This document shows, in pieces, positions 37,595 to 49,200 of a stretch of 64,000 nt of DNA (its first letter is position 1; each line of letters begins with the position of its first letter). A model generated the notes under the pieces. The model did not search any database. It worked only from the letters and a program-made list of their open reading frames with translations, and was not told the origin of the DNA. Source of the DNA: Diprion similis (taxonomy: Eukaryota; Arthropoda; Insecta; Hymenoptera; Diprionidae); assembly GCF_021155765.1 (NCBI RefSeq), contig NC_060116.1, forward strand, positions 17,752,657-17,816,656, read 5' to 3'. The position numbers and the translations under genes were made by a program.

Positions 37595-39153
37595 TTACAA
37601 ATGAACAGAAGTTGTGAAATTAATCATGGCCCCATCCAGTCGATATATTTCTTTCAGAATCTAAAACAAAGTGTGAAACATTGTTGCACAAACTTTTAGT
37701 TATATAATCTTCATTTGATCATACTTTTTACTCACTTGCCACTGCTTTGCGTTTATTGACATCACGTTCTGAACATGTGAATCATTTCCTTTTCGTTTTG
37801 CGTTAGCACATGCTTCTTTGCTACTTGGCTGCACGACCAATTTTCCCCTCTTATCTGTTCAGTGATGTGTGAATGGGTATTTGTTTGAGTAAAATTATTT
37901 CTAAATGATTATAATACATGGTGTGGTATATTGGGAAAGAGTAAAGATAACTGTATAACCTTTCGTTAATTGTAATAATCCATCTCTGATTAAGAATGAA
38001 ACATGTAACATGTTTTCCACAGTTCGACCAAAGTCAAAGGGATTGAGAATAAGTTTGAAGAAATCAAGTGGCTTCTCATTTATTTTGTAATGATGAGACA
38101 CAAGAGCTTTTATTTTCCGTACTGTTTCTTCTACTCCGTGTTCAACTTTATCGACAGCTTGAACATTCTCAGGTCTTTTAGTAGCTACCTGGATATCTCT
38201 TGGTCCTTGCTTTCTCTTTGCGATTTGCTTCTTTTCTAATGGCTTCAAGGTTCCTACACATATAAGAACAGAATTAGAAAATAGCCCTGTGTTTGGGAGG
38301 GTAGGGATTGCATTGTATAGATTTTGACAAATTGGAGCACGTGGACGAATGAACAAACCTAAAAGATACGAATAATGTGGAATAACGTTCAAACACTTCA
38401 GCATTTCATCAGCCAAAATCGGCCAGTGCGGTTCCTCTAAGATGGTATCTGGGCGCAGCTGCACGTAAGATAACTAGAAGGTAAAACCTTGAAATTGGTA
38501 ACCATTGCGAATTTAATTTTTTTTTTTTTATTTAAAATTCAATGTGTACGAACAATTTTCTCAGCAAATTCAGTGTGGTCATATGGGCTCATGTCTTTGT
38601 TCAAAGTTTCTGTACAACGTTTCATCACATCTGAGGATACATACATGACTTCTGAATCTAGCAGAATTTCGTCAGTGTAATTAGCTGAACAAACAATAAA
38701 TATATTACTTTTAAAGAAGCAGTATAGAGGATCATTTACTTTTGAAATTCCACGTCAGTATAAGGGCGTGAGTTCTACAAAATTATAAAAGTTGGATAAA
38801 AAACATTTATGGAAAAATACCAAAGTTCTTTGCTTTAAAATATACCTTTTTCTAGAGTTTCCTCATCTTCGTTTATAATATCTGTATCAGCCATTATGGT
38901 ACGTAACGTTTTAATCGTGTTTTTGGATACATTTTCCTCTGGAACGAAAATAGCCAAATATATATAAAAATATGGTTAGTCACAACATCAAAACCATACT
39001 AGGATGAATTACATCGTAGTAAACACCTGAATTTCAAACTGATAAGAACTTACGGAGAACTTTAGTTCTTCCCAAATATTTCCGGTAAAATGCTTTCCGC
39101 TTTTGTGGAGAGTGAGATGATTCCACGGATACGTTATTTTCGTTGTCTGACAT
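37595..39153 (-). CDS. NSMCE4A: SMC5/6 complex kleisin subunit NSE4
   Basis: Nse4 bridges the SMC5/SMC6 heads in the genome-maintenance complex. Exons: 39054-39153, 38846-38938, 38554-38684, 38359-38458, 37960-38253, 37736-37854, 37595-37660. These total 903 nt (300 residues) with consistent phases. The start is MSDNENNVSVESS. The N-terminal kleisin region has EILLDSEVMYVSSDVMKRC. The middle has GTLKPLEKKQIAKRKQGPRD. The C-terminal winged-helix domain has NPFDFGRTVENMLHVSF, LIRDG, VVQPSSKEACANAKRKGN and NVMSINAKQW, all hallmark Nse4 motifs. The donor after 38554 (GTTCGT) is weak and was chosen for phase. An apparently longer open frame through 38254-38358 is an intron read-through; splicing gives SYLL|GTLKP. 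Head-to-head with PRPF3. Confidence 0.9.
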
Positions 39154-39501
39154 TATAAACACAATTTTTTACCAACCACTTCGAAGCAGATTTAACCGCG
39201 CGATAACAGACCATGCACCTCGACAATGAGTGTCAAAAACCTATTTCATCTCGAACGGCGCTCCGAAATCCAGAATACGAAAAATGCATATGTTTCTCTT
39301 TGGACGTTGCGTAAAATCCGATCGGCCGGTTGCCAGATAAATAGTGTCGCGAGTCGCCAGAAGTGGGCGCACAGCAAGCCGATTATTGCCAATGTGACGT
39401 TCTAACGTCAATTCCGGACAAATTAGGAATTAGACTTACGATCAGTGGTTTGGGTCGCTCAAATATTGATTGAATAGCTTTTTCCCCTGGTTGCACTGAG
39501 T

Positions 39502-39540
39502 GTGACGTCGAGCGGCACTCCACGAAAATTCCCCAAGTTT
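39502..39540 (+). promoter_or_regulatory. Dispersed promoter motif, copy 2
   Basis: GTGACGTC, then ACTCCACGAAAATTCCCC nine bases later. It lies between the NSE4 start (39153, minus) and the PRPF3 start (40308, plus). This copy matches copy 3 almost exactly over ACTCCACGAAAATTCCCCAA. Confidence 0.5.
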
Positions 39541-40307
39541 GTGACTGGAATTCGTTTTAGTTGGAATATATTTCGATTAAAGACAAAACTAGGAATAATA
39601 ATTCTAGTACAATGCTATAAGATTTGTTAAAGAATCGGGCAGAGATTTGTCGTTGGAATGCAAGTGCTAGACGATTTTATCGTGAGGATCTACCGAGAAC
39701 AAGTACCTACTGCAGATAAAAACCAAGAGAGCGAATGAACGCTGGGTGCTCGTATTTATTCAGATTGGTAACAGTAGGGGTGTGAATCCTTCTCCTCAAG
39801 CATTACCTCACAACAACATTTCTTCTCCTTATTCTAAATTACAACTACGTCGGTATGCTATGCTACGGGACTTATTGGTGTCGGGTGCAAAGTTGATGTT
39901 CAGCGTCAGCCAGCGCAAGCTTTGTTGTACGGATTTTTGATGTCGGATTAAATGTACAGAGCTGGTACTCCTTTACTCTAGTCTCCATAGTATAACCCGT
40001 GGAACAAACGTGGTATAAATCAGTATAAACATGGCTGGTTCCAGCCTTCGGTTCTAACCTATGGGGTCTAAGGAGGTTCTGTCACGGTCAAGACTCGTAT
40101 GAAGTATTCTGTGTGTATGAATTGTATTTGTCGGTTCACCCTACTTTACGGTTTCCATTGTGGTTTCCATTACTCGAGTGTCGGCTGAATGATATAATAC
40201 AACGTCGTCCAAATCTTCTCTTTGGGGTTGAACGAGTATTTGTTTGCGATTTTCCAATTGATTTCTTGCTATAACTTCTCCACATTCCAGTTGCACGACT
40301 TATTAAA

Positions 40308-43300
40308 ATGGCTTATCTAACCCGCAAAGAGATAGATGATATGAAGCCTCAAATAGAGAAGGCAGTACATAAGTTTCTGGGTTTTGGCGAGCCTTCAATC
40401 GTTACTACTGCTATGAACTGTATTACTTCTGGTTACGACAAGCGTAAAACTGCTGGTAAGTTTCTCTATATCACTGACATTGGGAATGATCTACAATTAC
40501 AACTATTAAACTGTTTCATTTATTCATCCATCCTTTTTACTCAGTAATCTGAAACTTTCAATGAAACGCTACTACCTAGCATTTAGTTAATTTACTTGAG
40601 TTAAATACTCATCTTCTGAGAGCATTTAAAAACATTTTTTTAGAACCTGTATATGTAGTGTGTGATAAATTATTTTTTAGACAAACTTTCGGCACTCTTG
40701 GAAGAAAAGAAGGCTACCAAGTTGATGGAAAAAATATTTTCAATTTACGATGACACTAAAGCTAGCCAAAAGACTAAGAAACGTCCCCATATCGATGACA
40801 AGGATAAAGACAGAGATGCAAAGAAACCGAAAACAAAAGAAGAAGAATTCATGAATGAAAAACCTACAGAAGCACAGTTGTCCGCTGACAAGGTACATTT
40901 ACGTTTATGCATTCACTGTTGAGTACTTGCACTGAGAGAAAGAAATTTATTGAATGAAAAAAAAATAAAACTGTTTTGGTCAACTAAATGTGTCACTTAG
41001 AGGCGGCAAAACGAATATTTGGTTACAACAATTTATAAGTTGCATGAACTAAATGAGAAATACTTCTTGTGACTTTATTATTATTTAACATAAATATGAG
41101 GGTGTACAGTCAATGGAGTATTAAGGTGAATGACCTGTATTATATAGTTGATATGAAAGTAATTTTGTTAATCTAAATACCCAACTTTTGGATCCAACAA
41201 ATGTTTAAGCAATGCAGTACCATGGTCTGTTGGCTTCAAAAAATTTCAGTCAACGCTACTGAATATTCAGTTGAAAAAATCCCAGCTAGGTACGCATAGA
41301 GAAGTGGATTCTGACTGATTCAAGACCACCGGTGTCATCTGCTACCATCTATTCAACCTGCGTAGCAGATGACACCACTGGCCTTGAAGGTGTCAGAATC
41401 CACCTTGGGAGGTGTACATACAAGCAACTAAACATTAGATCAGTGTAGTGTTTCAATCATTAAATTTGATTAAATTTGATTCCGCAGAGTACTGAATTCT
41501 TTGACGACAAAAAAGATATTTAGTCGAAGCTATTGCACACATTCAAGTGTAGGTATCCCCTTCTTCAACCAGATCATTGAGTTGACGCTACTAAATATTT
41601 TTCGGACCTATCAACTTTTCATTCAAATGAACCACGTAGTTCAACTAACTTGTTTGTTCGATTTGACCTGACGGAATTTATAATGTTGACTAAGGTGTAT
41701 AAATTTTCACAAAATAATGATTGAAGCAACAATTTTTATTCAACTAAATCGATTCGGTTGATTTGCTGACTCTTTTCTCTGCGTGCGATTAACATTCATT
41801 AATATTCGGTTAAGAATTTTATCTCCTTATCTTCTTCCTCTACCATTTTTTCTTCATAGATAAAACAAATGATGTTGAATGCTCAAAGAGAGATTGAGGA
41901 GCGTAAACGAGCGTTAAAGGCAATACGGCAAGATGATATGCCGCCAGTACGACCCTTGTTCCGAGCTCGCGAACCCATGCCGTCCGTAGGGAGTATGTAC
42001 AATCAGGGACTGTTGAGTAAAAATGATTCTGACAAAGCTCGGAAGATTGCTGCACTTCAGGCTCAAATTAGGAACAAACTCAGTTCGGGATTATTGGGAA
42101 GCCTGCCAGTCCCTGATAAGCCAACACCCTTGATACTGGATGAATCTGGAAGAACAGTTGATATTACGGGAAAAGAGGTTCAACTCACCCAGGTCGTTCC
42201 TACGCTAAAAGCCAATATTCGAGCAAAGAAACGAGAAGAATTCAAAGCACAGCTGCAGGATTCTAAGGGACCAGAGGAGATGCAGGATACACATTTTTTC
42301 GACAATCGGATCGGTGCAAAGCCAGCCCAAAGAAATAAACGAGCCTTAAAGTTCCATGAGCCTGGGAAGTTTCAACAACTGGCGGACAGAATACGTATGA
42401 AAGCCCAGTTGGAAAAACTGCAAAATGAAATATCACAAATTGCCAGAAAAACCGGTATTAGTTCGGCGACAAAACTTGCACTGATTGCCCCCAAAACTGA
42501 AGCCTTGAACGAAGATGTACCCAATGTCGAGTGGTGGGATTCGGTTATTATTACCGGATGTTACGCAGGTGACAAAGAACAAATGCCAGTCAAGATTTCC
42601 GCTATTACAAACTTGGTTGAACATCCAACGCAAATGCGGCCTCCAAGTAAGTTATAAAACACTCGACGATTAGATTGTTTGAAATAGTACTTTCACCACT
42701 TGTCTGGTTGCGATACGAAAATTGAAATCCTCGAAAGAAAAGTGTTATAGCCCATAGTACCTTAAATAAGTATCATCAGAGAAATACGAATACATGGCAA
42801 CAACCATATTTGTCATGTATGTTTGTAACTACAGAGCTTTCACTTGCTCAAGAATTACTTGCTTGTATATTAATATTACTTATTCATTTTTTTTGCTACC
42901 TGTACGAGGTCTTAGTACTTGCTAAGCACGACAACGCGTCTATACCAGGTTGAAGAAACACTTTTAACGCTCTTCGATCCATTTTCCTTCTGCTTATAGC
43001 TGATCCTCTCAAGCCGATCTACATGCCAGTATTTCTTACAAAGAAGGAGCGTAAAAAATTACGACGGCAGAACCGACGAGAAGCATGGAAAGAGGAACAG
43101 GAGAAGATCCGTCTGGGTTTGGAACCACCGCCTGAGCCAAAGCTAAGGATCTCTAATTTAATGCGTGTCTTGGGTACAGAAGCTGTACAGGATCCTACAA
43201 AAATTGAGGCTCATGTCCGTCAGCAGATGGCGAAGAGATTGAAGGCTCATGAGGATGCAAATGCGGCACGGAGGCTTACTGCGGAACAACGACGCGAGAA

Positions 43301-43835
43301 AAAAGCTCGTAAGCTAAAGGAGGATACCACCCTTGGTGTACACGTAGCAGTTTACAGGTAATCCATTGTTTGATATATACCCTCCCCATGGGGATGACCA
43401 TGTTCATAGAATTATATTTAAATGAACTATTTTAGGATACGAGATCTAGTTAATAATGCGTCGAAGAAGTTCAAAGTGGAAACAAATGCCAAACAATTAT
43501 ACTTGACCGGATGTGTGATGTTGTTTCGCGACTGCAATGTAGTTGTAGTTGAGGGTGGAGCTAAACAACTGAGCAAGTATAAACGTTTGATGGTACGGCG
43601 AATAAAATGGGAAGAGGATATCGTCAAAGATAATGATGGAAACGAGGTGCCTAATAGATGTGTCTTGGTTTGGGAGGGTACAAGCAAACAGCGTCACTTT
43701 GGTGAGATAAAATTCAAGGTGTGCCCAATCGAAAAAATGGCAAGGGAACACTTCAAAAAACATCAGGTTGAACACTATTGGGATCTGGCATATAGTGGTG
43801 CGGTACTGGACAATACAGATGATGCACGTTCCTAA
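40308..43835 (+). CDS. PRPF3: U4/U6 snRNP splicing factor PRP3
   Basis: Prp3 binds the U4/U6 duplex and is a core tri-snRNP component. Exons: 40308-40455, 40681-40892, 41860-42646, 43000-43357, 43436-43835. These total 1905 nt (634 residues; human 683) with consistent phases. The start [20 protein letters not shown] and [15 protein letters not shown] form the PWI domain (~1-85). A Lys/Asp-rich linker follows. The Prp3 core (~ residues 270-480) has [36 protein letters not shown] and [19 protein letters not shown]. The C-terminal DUF1115 ferredoxin-like domain (~500-634) has [18 protein letters not shown] and YWDLAYSG. An AATAAA signal occurs shortly after the stop, near 43896. All expected domains are present. 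Confidence 0.96.
41304..41403. repeat. Hairpin repeat in a PRPF3 intron
   Basis: Two ~42-nt arms (41304-41345 and 41362-41403), imperfect inverted repeats beginning GTGGATTCTGAC and ending GTCAGAATCCAC, are separated by only 16 nt. AGCAGATGACACC/GGTGTCATCTGCT pairs exactly. It is a strong stem-loop, probably a very short MITE. Confidence 0.8.
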
Positions 43836-46217
43836 AACCTAATGTGGTAATGAAAAGATATTACAAATAATGAATCGTAGAATTCTTGGAGAGAAATAAA
43901 TGATAAATAATCAAATTCAGATAGTTTTACGTATTTTGTGTAAAGTTGGAGGTTGTTAAACTAATTCAATATCTACTCACAATCAGTCAATGGATAGACT
44001 GAAGGACGATTGTTTCTGTTTGTAATAATGGAGCTATGGATCACTTGTTAAACATCTGCTTTCGTCGCTTGGATTGAATTTCAGTACATCTATAGTTTCG
44101 ATCCCTCTGTAAGTATCTTAGTAGTCATGACATGCAAGAATAGCCATGAAATGACGTAGTTGCAAGATCTTGGACGCTTAGAGCCCATGTAATTAGTAAC
44201 CCTCCAGGGAGTGATGAGACAACGCCTAAGGGGATCCCCAGCCTTCTATTTGAAAGATCTATTTGTGGGGGCAGTTTTTGGGTAAAATTCAACTATCAAA
44301 AAATCGGAAGTGAAATACTTCTTCTAAAGCCTTCCGAATTTTATATTTTACGGACAAAACGATACGTACAGACCGATTGAGATTTCTAAACCGTTTTGTA
44401 GCATGTGTGACATACATTTTACGAAAAAAACAATATATTAACTCTCTAATTTTAAAACATTGTTTTTTCACTCAAACTACATACTGTTCAATGATTTCCA
44501 ATCTAAAAGGTGCGTGACATTCACTATTATGCATATACACATACATTGATCTTATCGCCAAAGAGGAACACTGTGATAGATCTTACACACGAGTAATATT
44601 CTGAATGTGTCGTAAGCATGTATGAATTATAAGAAAGATAGTTCCAATGAAATTGATGATATACAACTCATATTAATGACAACAATAATACAATGGTGAG
44701 TTATTTACAATAGTAACTGTAATTAGAGCTGTGCAGGTACCAGAATTCTTCGGGTCGGGTCGCGTCGGGAAAAATGTATTGGTTTCGAGTTGGGTTCTCG
44801 GAATTTCCGGAACCTTCGGGATTTATGAAAATGTCGGAATTCCTGAAAACATCAGGGTTCCTGAAATTAGGTTTTTTTTTAAATTATCCGGATTCCCGGT
44901 TCGCCCGATGAAAGGTGATATTATTTTTACTAAAAATATTCATGCCATTTAGATATTACTATTTACTATTAGTACGTAGTATTTAGTACCTGTCCAATCG
45001 TATTACAAATATGAGGTAAGTTAGGTTACCCACGTTTCGAATTTTTCAAAGATGTTTGGTTTTCCGGAGATTTTTTGTTTTACAAAGATTCCGATCTTGC
45101 CAAGCATTGCGGGATCGCCAAAAAGCCCATCTAATACAAACCAGTCCCTAATCCGCGAAAAACAACAGCAACAACAACCCGAACCTCGTTTCAATATATT
45201 GTCATTTCATTTATTTTTTTTAAATAAATTTCTAAGATATGTTCGACTACTGAAGCACTACTCGAATCTAAGCGCAAACGTTTCACCGTTGACAGCCCAC
45301 GAAAGCGCTACGGCCAACGGAACATTGAAGTTCACGACTAATTCTGAGTGTCCACACGGTTTACGTGCCTTCTGGTAAACGAGCCTGGGTACTTCCAATT
45401 AATAATAACGTTCACGGTAACCGTAGCGACCAATTTTTATGCAAAATGGACAATAGTGTGGGATCTGAATTTCGTTCGTAAAAACCACCTCGTATGATAG
45501 TGACCGACAAGTGGTCAAGTTTAGCAGTCCGAAACCCTGTCGAACTCCATTGGGTATACATTTATCGCGGTGTGACTCATCCTGTCTCCTCATCCTTCCT
45601 GGTGTATGCAGGGAGAGCCAATCGAAGTGCGGGCCCCATCGGGCAAAGTGGACCCACTGTAGAAAGGAATGAGATTTAACAAAATATCGATATCGCTTGA
45701 AATGTATTTTTAGGCCGAAGAAAAACAAATTGCGATGTCAAAATTGGTCTAACGTTATTCGTTTCTTAAGGGACCCACTTTGCCTCGGACTTCTACGCAC
45801 ATATACCATACGTACGTATACAGGGGTATATCGCCTCTTCTCTTGTACTTGAATCCTACTCTCCCGCAGACTAAAGTCCCGGTCGTAACCACTTGTGCTG
45901 CAATATATGTATGATGTATACGTAGATACATATAACTTACAGGAGTATAGTAGCGGATTATGTTCAGTTCCATCGTCTATAGTGCAGGTGAATGTAATTT
46001 GTACAATCCTTAGCCTCATTCTCATCAAAGCCTGTGTCTCGGTTCGGTGGATTCGGTCAATTGCTCTCTAACACTCGCAGCCAGCGGAGTGCGGTAGTTC
46101 GTTGTTGTGGCGAGTCAAGAATCTGAATCAGAAAATCGTGTGCCAGGCATCTTGTTCCTCGTCCTTTGTGAAAACACCGTAGACGAATGAAAATTTCTCG
46201 TCGAAAGTGTCGATAGG
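43836..46217. other. PRPF3/peroxidase intergenic interval
   Basis: No protein-like frame. At about 44740-44930 there is a degenerate run of TCGGG/TTCGGGA/TTCCTGAAA units, a low-complexity interspersed repeat. The GC-richer stretch at 46030-46217 just before the peroxidase start is probably its promoter and 5' UTR. Confidence 0.5.
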
Positions 46218-49200
46218 ATGATTGACTTGGATTTCAAGGTAATCGGATTGGCGTTGCGGTAAGTATCATGTATACGTTCTATATTATACTCATGTGTAAT
46301 GTATAGTATGTAAATTCCCCTTTTTCACCTCTAGACACTGTCTAACGTAAGGATAGCCCGCTTGTGCTCGGAATTATTTATTAGCTTATTAATTAATTAT
46401 AAATATAATGTATAATCATATCCATCTCAAACTGTGCAAAGTAGTCGCACGAAGAAATGAAATTGGTAGCGTTATTTCACGGAATTTGCTTAAAAATTGA
46501 GAAAAAATCCCGCTGCATCAGTCTTAATCTGAAACTTTCGATTCAAAGAGTCAAAATATGCAGAAAACGACTACTTATATTATACGTTTGACTGATTTTC
46601 TCTATTTTTTACAGTGTTTTCAACGCGCTAATGCATTCATGAGAAGCGTACTGTATTGTACATACGTGTTACTGCATACGCATAGATAAATCTCAAACTG
46701 TCAGCATTGGAAGACGCAAAACATTAAAAAGTTTCGATCCCTTCTAAATTTACATTTATCACGACCGATCCAAGTTTCATATCTTTCGAATTACCATCAT
46801 TTTCATCCGTAGAGGGAATTTGCAGTTTTGATAATGTATGTAAGTACTTTCTGATGCCCTTTTAAATGGCAATAAAAAAATAACAATAAACTGTTCGCGA
46901 TCCATTCGAAAAAAGCGAGTTAACCTTCACAGAACCTTGGTGGCTCCACTTACAAAAAATCTAACGCGTTCATAATGCGTTATTACCCCCCTTCGAACCT
47001 TAAATATTTTGAACGAAACATCTTTTCGTATCTTGCTTAGTTTTGGGGTAATCGACCCTAGGCGATTAAAATGAAACACCTTGTATGTAGAGAAGAGAAG
47101 AGAATAGAAGAAGAGACGAAGATGCTAATTAGCAGAAGAGAAACCGTGGGTTTGGAATATTTGATAAAGCTGACTATAATTCATTTAGCTGTATGTGAAT
47201 GTGTAGGTACTCATAGATATGTACAAAATGCAACTATAGGTATCTAGTATATTGAACTAAAGAACCTAACTCTACCAAATGTCAGTACCTTGTTCAACGT
47301 CGCCAGTTCTCTATCACTCACAGTTGGGTCCTGACCATTTCTGCGCTTGTCCATGGGACTCTGCTGCCCTTACGTATGGTGCAAGAGCTGGGTAAGCGCG
47401 CCAACGTCTTGAGCGCACGGTACGACCAGATGGAGGCTGGCATACTTAACTCGAAGATTCACCTGACACAGGGTACACCCGCTTGGTATCTAGGAGCTTC
47501 ACATACGATTCTTCCGGAAATTAGAAATCTTACGCACAGGGCAATCCGATCAGAAACCGTTGCGATGATGTTAGTGGCGGCTATGAATATGACACCGAAC
47601 GAGGCTGTCACGATCCTACCTTCAATGGGGCTGGCGGCATTCGGACTATGCGACAGTAACTCTGGGGAATTTTCTGAAATAATCGAGAGCTGTGAGACTA
47701 CGACGTTTCCGAGTAGAATCAAGTACAGAAGCCAATCGGGTAGGTGTAACAACCCCAAACACTCCAATTGGGGTGCTGCTTTCGAGTCATATGCCCGACT
47801 TCTGCCGGCTGAGTACGCGGACGGCGTATCGCTTCCCCGGTTATCGAATCTCCCAAGTGCCCGAGAAGTATCACTGGGTGTCCACTCGGGTCTACCGGAT
47901 CAGCCGCATCCATATTTGATGGCACTGGTAGCGTTATTTGGTCAATTCATCGCATACGACTTGTCTCACACACCGAAGGTCGAACTGCCTGACGGAACGA
48001 AGCTCAAATGCTGCGATGTCAGCTACGAACACTTTCATTCCGAGTGCTTTCCTATAAAGACTGGCAACGACACGGCAGCCCACTGTATGGAGTATACACG
48101 GTCGGCTCCGGATCCCGGAAACATCTTCGAGGTATATTTCCATGTGTATTGTATTTATGTACATATAAGTACACACGACATCCATACGAGGGGGAAAGTG
48201 AGCTATATTGAATCACGTTACTCTAAAAGAAATGATGTATGTATGTACATACGTATAGCACAAGCATTGTATGCCCTATCCTCCGAAAAGCACCTCTGGT
48301 GCAAGAACCTCGCGCCAAGTACATTTGAGTGGAAACCTCAGACGAAATTCACTTTGTACTTTGGAAACAACCAAAATGTTAATGTTCATTCAATGTAAGT
48401 GTTGAAAACAATATCCTACCTTCACAAAGAATAGTGGGATCAAAATCCTCACTGCCAAGTATATTTCATCGCAGAAATAATAAATGGACGCTACAAATAT
48501 AGAATTAGGGACGATACGACGAATTCGGTGGATTTCACTACCATGCCAAATGACGGGTTAGGCGGTGAAGTAAATTCGATATTGTTATCGAATTGTATTA
48601 TTATATGATATACATATACATGACACACCTGATTATATTATTATATACTAATATCGTACCAGAGTGGTCACAATCTGTATTATACATATAACATGTTTTT
48701 CTAAACTGACGTCAATAAGGTTAAGCCCTTCATCAAAACTGTAGCGTAAGAAAGCTATCAATTTTTTTGCACTCACGTTCAAGAGTTGGAATATTTTTAT
48801 CAAAGCTCCCTATATACAATTAGGCATTGACATTATGTCCCTGCTACTCCACCAAGCTCTACAGTTTTTATTCTATTGCGTGTGTCGTAAACTTCTCGGG
48901 TGGAGCTATTTTTAGCGTATATGTCGTATACGTATACACACAGTTCAGGCGTATATCATATATCTAGTCTGAAAGTCCACAACGGTTGACGACAATTCTT
49001 GTTTGATCTGAAGATTTCGACGATGTTGGGAATATTACAATTGGTATAAGCTGCAATGAGCTCTCCGTGCACTGATTGCATTGCAAGAGCCTAAATTAAA
49101 GCTCTTGGAGATAACGTTATAAATAAAATTGTCAGATGTCGTGAGTCACCGTGAGAGCGGAGACATATGTGATAATATTCTCGCCGTAAAGGCCAAAGGC

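Noticed and set aside
38254-38358. Open read-through making NSE4 appear to have a longer single exon
   Set aside because: GTTTGT donor and TGTAG acceptor restore SYLL|GTLKPLEKK, the conserved Nse4 sequence; the intervening translation is not conserved.
44731-44952. 73-codon frame with Gly/Phe/Ile repeats
   Set aside because: Translation of a degenerate TCGGGA/TTCCTGAAA low-complexity repeat.
45399-46028. 109- and 96-codon minus-strand frames upstream of the peroxidase
   Set aside because: No recognisable motif or codon pattern; the region is more simply promoter and 5' UTR of the plus-strand gene.
48132-48398. C-terminal extension of the second peroxidase exon (to a stop at 48396-48398)
   Set aside because: Splicing at 48132 into 49643 gives the conserved CRLGPRQQINQ junction; the extension is intron.
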